Shown piece by piece: positions 34,044 through 41,915 of a stretch of 64,000 nt of DNA (position 1 is its first letter; the number at the start of each line of letters is the position of its first letter). Below the pieces are notes generated by a model. That model saw only the letters and a list, made by a program, of their open reading frames with translations. It ran no database searches and had not been told where the DNA came from. Origin of the DNA: Trinickia dinghuensis (GTDB taxonomy: Bacteria; Pseudomonadota; Gammaproteobacteria; Burkholderiales; Burkholderiaceae); assembly GCF_003367175.1 (NCBI RefSeq), contig NZ_QRGA01000006.1, positions 124,001 to 188,000 on the forward strand, given 5' to 3'. A program made the translations under genes and the position numbers.

Positions 34044-35087
34044 ATGACCGAACCCGTCGCCTGCAAAGGCAAGATCCAGACCGTGCTGGGGCCGATCGAA
34101 CCCGAAAGCCTCGGCCCCACGTTGATGCACGAGCATCTGCTGATCGATCTCGTGCCGCCGAGCCTCGCGGAAGACGCCGATCGCGATCAGACCGAGATCG
34201 ATCTGTGCAACTGCTGGAAGATCAACTATGGTCAACAGCGCGCGCTCAAGAACTATCGGTTGAATCAGAAAGACGTCGCAGCGGAAGAACTTCTCGAGAT
34301 GAAGGCCGCCGGCGGGCGCGCGATCGTCGATCTAACGACAGGCGGCCTCAAACCGGACCCGCGGGGCCTCGCACAGATCTCGAGTGAAACGGGTATCCCT
34401 GTCGTGATGGGCTGCGGCCACTACGTGCACGAATATCAGCACCCACGCAACGCAAGTCGCACGGTCGACGATTTCGCCGGCGAGATGATCGAGCACATGA
34501 CGATCGGCGCCTGGGGCACAGAGGTGCGCGCGGGCATCATCGGTGAAATCGGCTGCCAATCGCCGTGGACCGAGCAGGAACAGCGCGTCCTGCATGGCGC
34601 GCTGATCGCTCAGCAGGAAACCGGCGCGGCGTTGAACGTCCATCCCGGCCGTCATCCGGACCAGCCACGGGAAGTCGTCGACCGGATTCGCGAACTCGGT
34701 TTTCCGGTCGAGCGCGCGATCATGAGTCATATCGACCGCACGATTTTCGACGACGACCGCTTGCTGCGCCTCGCCGACAGCGGATGCGTAATCGAATTCG
34801 ATCTGTTCGGATGGGAGCAATGCGCGTATCCGATGTCGGACATCGACATGCCGAACGACGGTACGCGCATGCGGATGGTGCGCCTGCTGTTCGACCGCGG
34901 TCATGGCGAACGCATTCTCATCAGCCACGACATCTGCACACGCACCCGATTGAGCCGATACGGAGGACACGGATATCAGCATATCTTCTCGAACATCGTC
35001 CCTAGGATGCTTCGCCGCGGCTTCACTCAAAATGAAATCGACACGCTGCTGATCGATACGCCTCGACGCCTGCTCGCGCTCGCTTGA
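34044..35087 (+). CDS. Phosphotriesterase-homology (PHP/lactonase-type) amidohydrolase
   Basis: A 347-aa TIM-barrel metallohydrolase. The metal-site HxH is His29-x-His31 in TLMHEHLLID; further ligands are in ALNVHPGRHPD, IMSHIDRT and ILISHDICTRTRLSRYGG (Asp near 295). The position of the carbamylated lysine of true phosphotriesterase reads Glu in IIGEIGCQ, as in E. coli PHP. So organophosphate hydrolysis is unlikely; lactone, carboxylic-ester or amide hydrolysis is more likely. ATG at 34044 was chosen because the family starts just before the GPI...GPTLMHEH block. It lies downstream of the BKACE gene and ends 278 bp before the porin. Confidence 0.85.
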   Translation: MTEPVACKGKIQTVLGPIEPESLGPTLMHEHLLIDLVPPSLAEDADRDQTEIDLCNCWKINYGQQRALKNYRLNQKDVAAEELLEMKAAGGRAIVDLTTGGLKPDPRGLAQISSETGIPVVMGCGHYVHEYQHPRNASRTVDDFAGEMIEHMTIGAWGTEVRAGIIGEIGCQSPWTEQEQRVLHGALIAQQETGAALNVHPGRHPDQPREVVDRIRELGFPVERAIMSHIDRTIFDDDRLLRLADSGCVIEFDLFGWEQCAYPMSDIDMPNDGTRMRMVRLLFDRGHGERILISHDICTRTRLSRYGGHGYQHIFSNIVPRMLRRGFTQNEIDTLLIDTPRRLLALA

Positions 35088-35277
35088 ACTTGAAGGGCGC
35101 GCTTCGCGCCCCACGGCAGTCACCGCGCATCCATCGAACTCGTTGTCTTCAGCGAGGGCGACCGGATGCGCTCGCGCTTTGCCTTCTCGCTTTTCCCCTC
35201 CCGACACCTTTCCCCATCGCTAGAGAAATCGACGAATTTCGTTGCCAATCGTTTTTGTTCGTCATATAACGTTTTCC

Positions 35278-35290
35278 TGTTCAGTGAACA
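35278..35290. promoter_or_regulatory. Palindromic operator site A (porin)
   Basis: TGTTCAGTGAACA, a perfect 5-3-5 palindrome followed by AT, 76 bp upstream of the porin start. It matches sites B (37813) and C (40846); together TGTKCASNGWACAAT. Likely target of the TetR protein at 40,923. Confidence 0.6.
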
Positions 35291-35365
35291 ATGATTCGCG
35301 TTCCTAACGACAGGCGGCGGAATTCCTGCCGGACGATAACAACCATCGCTGCATCGGAGACATTC

Positions 35366-36448
35366 ATGGATTGGAAAACTTTCGGTGGCGGACTAGCGTT
35401 CACGCTCTCCGCTTTCGCGCATGCGCAGTCGAGCGTCACGCTGTACGGCGTCATCGACGACGGCCTGACGTATGTGAACAACCAGCAAGGCCATTCGGTC
35501 TACCGAATGGACGACAGCATCAGTCAAGGCGACCGGTTCGGCCTGCGTGGAGCCGAAGACCTCGGGGGCCGCCTCAAGGCGATCTTCAACCTCGAAAACG
35601 GGTTCAATCCGAATACCGGCGCATTGCGGCAAGGCGGCCTCGAGTTCGGCAGGCAGGCGTACGTCGGCCTGCAAAGCGATGCGTACGGCACCCTGCGCCT
35701 CGGGCGCACCTACGATCAGATGACCACCACGCTGATCCAGTATCACCCCGGCTACTGGAGCGGAATTTACGCGTTCAACATCGGCGACAACGATCGCATT
35801 TCCGGAAACTGGCTAAACAATGCGATCTCGTACACGAGCCCCAACCTTCGAGGTCTGACGTTCAACGCCCAATACAGCTTGAATTCGCTGGGCGCGCCAT
35901 CCAACGGCTATGGCCCTGCCTACAGTCTTAGCGCGAGCTATGCCAACGGTCCGTTCAGCATCGGTGCGGCGACGACGAGCATCCATGACTATGCGGTGAC
36001 GCCGGGCAGCAGTCTCGGCGTCGCCAATTTTCTCGGCGCAGCCGTCGACTTCTCGTCGCAAACCGTCGTCGTGAATCGCTACCGCACGGCGGGCATCGGC
36101 GCTTCGTACTCGTTCGGCACGTTCGGCGTTTCGGGCCTCTATAGCAATACCCGCTACGAAACCGCTACGAACGCGCAAACGCTCCAGAGTATCGATGCCG
36201 TCGCGCACTACTCCGTGCGACCGGACATCGTGATCGCAGGCGGCTACGACTATTCGAGGATGTCGGGATATCGATGGAACGAGTTCAGCGCGGTCGTCGA
36301 TTACCTGCTCTCCAAACGCACCGACGTCTACGTCACGGCCAACTATGACAAGGCTTCCGGCGGCGCCCGCGCGGTGCTCGTCACGCTGCCGTCTTCGAGC
36401 ACCGAGAAGCAGCTCGCGCTGCGCATCGGCATCCGTCACAAGTTCTGA
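35366..36448 (+). CDS. Gram-negative porin (Burkholderia type)
   Basis: A 360-aa outer-membrane beta-barrel protein with a short signal peptide (MDWKTFGGGLAFTLSAFAHA) and mature start QSSVTLYGVIDDGLTYVNNQ. It has the porin_4 pattern: SRFGLRG-like segment (GDRFGLRGAEDLGGRLKAIFNLENGF), EFGRQAYVGL, GTLRLGRTYDQ and a terminal aromatic (GIRHKF) for barrel assembly. GGAGA lies five bases before ATG 35366. It leads a two-gene unit with the MHS transporter 44 bp on. With site A upstream, it appears to be a substrate-specific porin of the catabolic cluster and not a general housekeeping one. Confidence 0.92.
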   Translation: MDWKTFGGGLAFTLSAFAHAQSSVTLYGVIDDGLTYVNNQQGHSVYRMDDSISQGDRFGLRGAEDLGGRLKAIFNLENGFNPNTGALRQGGLEFGRQAYVGLQSDAYGTLRLGRTYDQMTTTLIQYHPGYWSGIYAFNIGDNDRISGNWLNNAISYTSPNLRGLTFNAQYSLNSLGAPSNGYGPAYSLSASYANGPFSIGAATTSIHDYAVTPGSSLGVANFLGAAVDFSSQTVVVNRYRTAGIGASYSFGTFGVSGLYSNTRYETATNAQTLQSIDAVAHYSVRPDIVIAGGYDYSRMSGYRWNEFSAVVDYLLSKRTDVYVTANYDKASGGARAVLVTLPSSSTEKQLALRIGIRHKF

Positions 36449-36492
36449 CACGCGTCCGCGCGGTTTCGGCGGGCACTACAACGGTAAGGATC

Positions 36493-37794
36493 ATGAATCT
36501 CACTTCGCACTCGGCGGCGGGATCGGAAACGCCGCACGTCATCTCCGGCAACGGCGAGCAGCGGCGCGCCATCATTGCGGGCACGGTCGGCTACGTGCTC
36601 GAATGGTTCGACTTCGGCGCCTACGGTTTTCTCGCCGCGGTCATCGCGCACAACTTCTTTCCGGCTTCAAACGAGGTCACGTCGCTGCTCGCTTCGTTCG
36701 GCGTGTTTGGAGTCGGCTTCATCTCGCGCCCGATCGGCTCTCTGGTGCTCGGACGTCTCGCGGATTTGCAAGGGCGCCACCTCACGCTCGCGATGACGAT
36801 GATCCTGATGGCGTGCAGCACAGTCGCCATCGGTCTGCTTCCGACTTACGAGCGCATCGGCATTTGGGCACCGGTACTGCTCGTCGCCGCAAGGTTGATT
36901 CAGGGCTTCGCCGCGGGCGGCGAATGGGGCACGGCGGCCGCGTTTCTCGTCGAATGGGGTGGCGCCAGCCGGCGCGGCTTCTTTGGAGCGTTCCAGCAAT
37001 CGAGCATCGCAGCGGGCCTTCTGCTCGGCTCTCTAACCGCAGCCGTGCTAAGCACGACGCTCACCTCCGACGCGCTCGAATCGTGGGGTTGGCGCATTCC
37101 GTTCGTCCTCGGTGCGGTGCTCGGTCCCGTCGGCATGTACGTGCGCCGCCACGTACAGGATTCTCCGATGTATGAGAACGATACGAGCGCTTACACGAAA
37201 GCCGACGGCGCGGCATTCTCCAGATCGATCTTCCATGCGTTTGCGTTCGTGATCTTCTGGGCGGTCAGTTCGTACATGGTCGCCGTCTACATGCCGACCT
37301 TCGCGAGCAAATATGGTCATATCTCGCGCTCGCAAGCGCTGTGGACCAGTTCGTTGTCGCTGGCGATCGTCACGGTCGCGGCGCCGCTGATGGGCGCGCT
37401 GTCCGATCGCATCGGACGCAAACCGGTGCTGCTCGCGAGCTGCCTCTTCTTTCTCGTGCTGTCGTACCCCCTCTACCGGCTGATCACCGCGACGACGGAC
37501 TTCATGACGTTCTTCTGCGTCCAACTAGTGATGAACGTCGTCTTCACGATGTTCTCCGGCGCGGGCCCGGCGGCGCTCGCCGAAATGTTTCCGACACGGT
37601 CTCGGTCGACCGGCGTTTCCGTCGGCGGCGCGCTGGCAACGATCCTAGGCGGCTTCTCGCCTTTCCTGACGACGTGGACGATTTCGCTGACCACCGCACC
37701 GGCCTCGGCCGGATGGCTGCTCGCCGCGAGCGCGACGATTACGCTGCCCGCCTTGCTGGTGATGAAGGATCGCGCTCGCGCGACGGCGATCTGA
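36493..37794 (+). CDS. MHS-family (metabolite:H+ symporter) MFS transporter
   Basis: A 433-aa, 12-TM transporter of the MHS/ShiA/ProP/KgtP type. Diagnostic parts are VGYVLEWFDFGAYGFLA in TM1, RPIGSLVLGRLADLQGR (MFS motif A), QGFAAGGEWGTAAAFLVEW, and GALSDRIGRKPVLL in the second half. MHS members import carboxylated metabolites with protons. It follows the porin by 44 bp. The natural reading is import of the amino or acyl-amino acid consumed by the downstream aminotransferase and amidase. Confidence 0.92.
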   Translation: MNLTSHSAAGSETPHVISGNGEQRRAIIAGTVGYVLEWFDFGAYGFLAAVIAHNFFPASNEVTSLLASFGVFGVGFISRPIGSLVLGRLADLQGRHLTLAMTMILMACSTVAIGLLPTYERIGIWAPVLLVAARLIQGFAAGGEWGTAAAFLVEWGGASRRGFFGAFQQSSIAAGLLLGSLTAAVLSTTLTSDALESWGWRIPFVLGAVLGPVGMYVRRHVQDSPMYENDTSAYTKADGAAFSRSIFHAFAFVIFWAVSSYMVAVYMPTFASKYGHISRSQALWTSSLSLAIVTVAAPLMGALSDRIGRKPVLLASCLFFLVLSYPLYRLITATTDFMTFFCVQLVMNVVFTMFSGAGPAALAEMFPTRSRSTGVSVGGALATILGGFSPFLTTWTISLTTAPASAGWLLAASATITLPALLVMKDRARATAI

Positions 37795-37810
37795 GTGTTT
37801 GTGAAAATTC

Positions 37811-37827
37811 ATTGTTCACCGTACAAT
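37811..37827. promoter_or_regulatory. Palindromic operator site B (aminotransferase-amidase)
   Basis: ATTGTTCACCGTACAAT holds the 13-mer TGTTCACCGTACA (37813-37825), 77 bp upstream of ATG 37902. TACAAT within the right arm lies 17 bp after TTGTGA (37799), a plausible -10/-35 pair, so a bound repressor would cover the -10 box. Confidence 0.6.
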
Positions 37828-37901
37828 AATTTAATTGTCCAACGCATTACCGGCGCTCTCTCGAACGCTGGCGAAAATCCAATCCACCGCCTCCTATCGT
37901 G

Positions 37902-39215
37902 ATGACATCCACTGCTCCGCTCGCCGTCGCGCTCGAATCCGCGCGCCAAGGATTTATCGCCGCCAACCCGCAAAGCGAGCGTCAATATCGACAAGCCACC
38001 GAGGTCATGCCCGGCGGCAACACGCGCTCCGTGTTGTTCTACGAGCCGTTCCCACTTGCGATCGCGCGAGGAGAAGGCTGCCGCCTTTGGGACGTCGACG
38101 GCCATGAATACGCCGACTTCATCGCGGAATTCAGCGCAGGCATATACGGCCATTCGAATCCGTCGATTCGCGCCGCGATCGACAAGGCGCTCGACGACGG
38201 CATCAATCTGAGCGGCCACAATCTGCTCGAAGCGCGCCTCGCACAGGCCCTCTGCGAGCGCTTTCCGTCGATCGAATCGGTGCGCTTCACCAACTCGGGC
38301 ACCGAAGCGAATCTGATGATGCTGGCCGCGGCCAAGGCCTTCACCGGGCGGCAAAAGGTGATCGTGTTCATCGGCGGCTATCACGGCGGCGTGCTGACGT
38401 TCGCGCGCGGGCCGAGCAGCGTGAACGTGCCGCACGAGTTCCTCTACGCCGAATACAACGATCTTGACAGCGTGCGGCGTCTGTTCGACGAGCATCGCGG
38501 CGAAGTCGCCGCCGTGCTCGTCGAGCCCATGCAGGGCGCCTCCGGCTGCATCGTCGCAGAGGCGTCGTTTCTCGCGGGGCTTCGCGAACTGACATCGGCG
38601 CACGACACCTTGCTGCTGTTCGATGAAGTGATGACTTCCCGGCTCGCGCCGGCCGCGTATCAATCCGTACTCGGCATCGCGCCGGACATGACGTCGGTCG
38701 GCAAATACATCGGCGGCGGAATGTCATTCGGTGCATTCGGCGGACGCAAGGACATCATGAGCCTGTTCGATCCGCGCATTCGCAACGCACTTCAGCACGC
38801 GGGCACGTTCAACAACAACGTGTTGACGATGGCCGCGGGCTACGCGGGCCTCACGTCGGTTTATACTCCGCAGGCTGCGGTTGAGCTCAACGCTCGCGGC
38901 GAGCGTCTACGTGCAACGCTCAACACGCGTTTCGAAGAAGCATCGTTGGACATACGGTTCAACGGCATCGGATCGCTGATGAATCTGCAGATCACCGCGC
39001 GCACGATCCGCTCCGTGCGCGACATCGATGCGTCGCGGAACGACATTAAGGATTTGTTCTTCTTCCACTTGATCGAGCACGGTGTGTACATCGCGCGGCG
39101 CGGCTATGTCGTGCTGAGCCTGCCGGTCGGCAGTGCCGAACTGGAGCGCTTCGACGGGGCCGTGGCGAGCTTCATCGATCGGTACCGCAATCTCCTGCCG
39201 CGCGAAACGCTATGA
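37902..39215 (+). CDS. Class III aminotransferase, beta-phenylalanine aminotransferase-like
   Basis: A 437-aa PLP enzyme of the glutamate-1-semialdehyde aminotransferase-like group. It matches, almost block by block, what I recall of the Variovorax paradoxus beta-phenylalanine aminotransferase: MPGGNTRSVLFYEPFPL with the substrate-carboxylate Arg (near residue 42), HEYADFIAEFSAGIYGHS, SGHNLLEARLAQALCERFP, FTNSGTEANLM, GGYHGGVL, VEPMQGASGCI, FDEVMTSRL, PLP lysine in SVGKYIGGGMSFGAFGG and RRGYVVLSLP with the second Arg (near 400). These enzymes convert beta-amino acids to beta-keto acids with 2-oxoglutarate. A GTG at 37899 is the alternative start. Its stop overlaps the amidase start (ATGA). 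Confidence 0.88.
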   Translation: MTSTAPLAVALESARQGFIAANPQSERQYRQATEVMPGGNTRSVLFYEPFPLAIARGEGCRLWDVDGHEYADFIAEFSAGIYGHSNPSIRAAIDKALDDGINLSGHNLLEARLAQALCERFPSIESVRFTNSGTEANLMMLAAAKAFTGRQKVIVFIGGYHGGVLTFARGPSSVNVPHEFLYAEYNDLDSVRRLFDEHRGEVAAVLVEPMQGASGCIVAEASFLAGLRELTSAHDTLLLFDEVMTSRLAPAAYQSVLGIAPDMTSVGKYIGGGMSFGAFGGRKDIMSLFDPRIRNALQHAGTFNNNVLTMAAGYAGLTSVYTPQAAVELNARGERLRATLNTRFEEASLDIRFNGIGSLMNLQITARTIRSVRDIDASRNDIKDLFFFHLIEHGVYIARRGYVVLSLPVGSAELERFDGAVASFIDRYRNLLPRETL

Positions 39216-40747
39216 CGACCGCGCACGAACTCGTTACTTTGAGCGCCGCGACACTGCGGCAGATGATCGCGCGCAAGGCCATCTCGCCGGTCGAACTATT
39301 GGACGCATGCATCGCTCGGATCGAGGATCTGAATCCGTTCGTCAACGCGATCGCCGCGACCGATTTCGATACCGCGCGCGCTGCCGCCCGCGCCGCCGAA
39401 GTGCAGGTATTGCGCGGCGAACGGAATGGACTGCTGCACGGCCTGCCCGCCGGCATCAAGGACCTCGAGGCCACCGCGGGACTGTTGACCACGCACGGCT
39501 CGCCGCTCTACCGCAACGACGTGCCCAGCGCCGACAACCTGCTCGTCGCGCGCCTGCGCAAGGCGGGCGCGATCATCGTCGGCAAGACCAACGTGCCGGA
39601 ACTCGGCGCCGGCGCGAACACGCGCAATCCCGTTTGGGGCGCGACGGGCAATCCGTTCGATCCGAATATGACCGCGGGCGGTTCGTCGGGCGGCTCGGCG
39701 GCGGCGCTCGCCTGCGACATGCTGCCCGTTTGCACCGGATCGGACACGGGCGGCTCGCTACGCATTCCGGCGGCGCTGTGCGGTGTCGTCGGATTTCGTC
39801 CATCGCCGGGTCTGGTGCCGAGCCCGCGGAAGCTGCTCGGCTGGACCCCGATTTCCGTGGTCGGGCCGATGGGCCGTTCGGTGGCCGACGCGCGTCTGCA
39901 ATTGGCGGCGACGGCTGGAGTCGATCACGGCGATCCGCTCAGCTATCCGCTTTCGCCGCACGCGTTCGCGCAACACCGTCCGATCGACCTGGCTACACTG
40001 AAAGTGGGCTGGACCGAGGACTTCGGCGTGTGCGCCGTCGACGACGACATTCGCCGAACGTTCCGCGAAAAGCTGTCGGCGATGCGTTCGATGTTTGGAA
40101 GCTGCGAACAGGTATCGATCGATTGCGCGGATGCGCATCGCGTTTTCGACGTGATTCGAGCCGAGAGTTTCGTCGCCGGACTCCGCGCGCAGTACGAGAG
40201 GGATCCCGGCTCGCTCGGCCCGAACACACGCGCGAACTACGAACTCGGCGCCCAAATGACGCTCGCCGACGCCGCGTGGGCGCATGCCGCGCAGACTGCA
40301 TTGACGCGGCGCTTTCAGACGCTCTTCGAACACTGCGACGTCATCCTCGCGCCGACCACTCCCGTGTCGCCGTTCGCATGGACATCGATGTTTCCGCCCG
40401 TCGTCGGCGGAGAAACGCAGACGAACTACTATCGCTGGCTTGCGCTCACCTATGTCGTCACGCTGTTCGCGAATCCGGTCGTGACGCTGCCTTGCGGCGT
40501 CGACCATGCAAACATGCCGTTCGGGATCCAACTGATCGGACGGTTTCGCGCGGACACGAAAGCACTCGACATCGCCGAATCGTTCGAACACGCGTTCGCA
40601 TCGTCACCCGCGCTCGCGCGGCCGCGTCCCGACCTGCAAAAACTGCGGACCGTGACGATCGCACCGGCGCTCACGTCGATCGTCACGGCCCCGCCTTCGC
40701 TTGCGGGCGATCGCATCGCAGGCTCGCCGGCCACGTCGCTCGTCTAG
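39212..40747 (+). CDS. Amidase-signature hydrolase
   Basis: A 511-aa amidase with the full Ser-cisSer-Lys triad: Lys83 in LPAGIKDLEAT, cis-Ser158 in AGGSSGGSAAAL and nucleophile Ser182 in GSDTGGSLRIPAA. It is cytoplasmic (no signal). ATG 39212 overlaps the aminotransferase stop by four bases, so the two proteins are made together. The likely role is to release a beta-amino acid from its amide or N-acyl form, or to hydrolyse a carbamoyl or amide group on the substrate before transamination. The 40 C-terminal residues are Ala/Pro/Ser-rich and probably unstructured. Confidence 0.88.
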   Translation: MTTAHELVTLSAATLRQMIARKAISPVELLDACIARIEDLNPFVNAIAATDFDTARAAARAAEVQVLRGERNGLLHGLPAGIKDLEATAGLLTTHGSPLYRNDVPSADNLLVARLRKAGAIIVGKTNVPELGAGANTRNPVWGATGNPFDPNMTAGGSSGGSAAALACDMLPVCTGSDTGGSLRIPAALCGVVGFRPSPGLVPSPRKLLGWTPISVVGPMGRSVADARLQLAATAGVDHGDPLSYPLSPHAFAQHRPIDLATLKVGWTEDFGVCAVDDDIRRTFREKLSAMRSMFGSCEQVSIDCADAHRVFDVIRAESFVAGLRAQYERDPGSLGPNTRANYELGAQMTLADAAWAHAAQTALTRRFQTLFEHCDVILAPTTPVSPFAWTSMFPPVVGGETQTNYYRWLALTYVVTLFANPVVTLPCGVDHANMPFGIQLIGRFRADTKALDIAESFEHAFASSPALARPRPDLQKLRTVTIAPALTSIVTAPPSLAGDRIAGSPATSLV

Positions 40748-40845
40748 CCGATTACATCCGCCCTCCTACCGTGCCGCCCTTCGATGTGGTGGCACGGCGC
40801 CCCTCGATCGCCGTCCGCTTCCACGAACGCAGCAGTCGTTCTCCC

Positions 40846-40858
40846 TGTGCAGGGTACA
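40846..40858. promoter_or_regulatory. Palindromic operator site C (tetR)
   Basis: TGTGCAGGGTACA followed by AT, 65 bp upstream of the tetR GTG. It matches sites A and B and again contains a TACAAT that could be a -10 box. This fits autorepression. Confidence 0.55.
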
Positions 40859-40922
40859 ATCCCGACTTGTCCGAAATCCAATCGCGCCGGCCCGGCGAAT
40901 ACGGTTATCAGCAGACCTTCAC

Positions 40923-41771
40923 GTGACTTCGAAAGCAAGCAAACCTGCCGCGCCGACATCGTCGCGGCGTGCAGCGCTCAAAAAGCCCGCTAACGCACCG
41001 GCCGTCAAACGCGCGCGCGCGGACGCGGCGCGAAACGACGTCGTGCAGGACGACAAGGCATTGAGCCGGGACCGGATCGTTGCCGTCGCGCTCGAGCAGA
41101 TCGATCGCCACGGACTCGCTGCGCTGACTGTCCGGGAAGTAGCTCGTCAACTCGACGTCTATCCCACTGCGATCTACTGGCACGTCCCGAACCGCGACGC
41201 ATTGCTGGCGGCCGTGGTCGAACAGACCATGTCCGGTGTCACGCCAGATCTCGGCAGTGCGACCTGGCAAGACTGGCTGCGCGAGCTATTCGTGCGCTAC
41301 CGAAAAGCCGTCGGCCAGCACCCCAACGTCGCGCAACTCGTCGGCGCGCAACTCGTGAGCAATGCGAACCTCAGCCCGCTGCTGATCGACCGCATCCTGT
41401 GCGTGCTGCTGGCCGCCGGCTGTCCGGAAGACCACCTCGCCGACATGTACAACGTCGTGATCGCAGGCATGGTCGGTTTCGTGACCCTCGAATTCGCGCC
41501 GCTCCCCACCGACGACTCGGCCAACTGGGCCGCACAGCTTCAAGAGCGCGTGCATTCCATTCGCGCGATGGAGTTTCCGACGCTGGCGCGGCATTTACCG
41601 GCGCTCGCCAACAAAGCGTTCATCGTTCGGTGGCAAAGCGGCAGCGAAGTGCCGATGGAATCGGCGTTCAATGCCCATGTCGAAGTCACGATCGCCGGCA
41701 TCGAGCGAATGCTGGAAGCGCCGGAGCCGGCGAACGCCGCGTCTCCACGGCGTAGCCGCGGCAGCCGCTGA
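40923..41771 (+). CDS. TetR-family regulator of the beta-amino acid cluster
   Basis: A 282-aa regulator. A 38-residue Lys/Ala/Pro/Arg-rich N-terminal arm precedes a TetR HTH at about residues 45-95 (LSRDRIVAVALEQIDRHGLAALTVREVARQLDVYPTAIYWHVPNRDALLAAVVEQ). The C-terminal ligand domain resembles TetR_C_1 (TetR/AcrR with an NVAQLVGAQLVSN segment). The GTG start at 40923 lacks a clear ribosome site; upstream sequence in frame is Arg-rich. It closes the catabolic cluster, and the three TGTKC palindromes nearby are its likely operators. Confidence 0.85.
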   Translation: MTSKASKPAAPTSSRRAALKKPANAPAVKRARADAARNDVVQDDKALSRDRIVAVALEQIDRHGLAALTVREVARQLDVYPTAIYWHVPNRDALLAAVVEQTMSGVTPDLGSATWQDWLRELFVRYRKAVGQHPNVAQLVGAQLVSNANLSPLLIDRILCVLLAAGCPEDHLADMYNVVIAGMVGFVTLEFAPLPTDDSANWAAQLQERVHSIRAMEFPTLARHLPALANKAFIVRWQSGSEVPMESAFNAHVEVTIAGIERMLEAPEPANAASPRRSRGSR

Positions 41772-41915
41772 GTGGAGCCTGCGACCCTGCCTTAAGGGAG
41801 CACAGGCCGTTCCACCGCCGGCAGCGCCGCCATCCCCGCGGTCGCGCTTACCGCCCCCACCGGCCGTGTCATAATCGCCGTCACGTTCGCTCTATTTATC
41901 CGCTTCTCTTAGCCC

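Noticed and set aside
35095-35111. GGGCGCG/CGCGCCC hairpin after the phosphotriesterase-like gene
   Set aside because: No T-run and a 3-nt loop; not enough for a terminator call.
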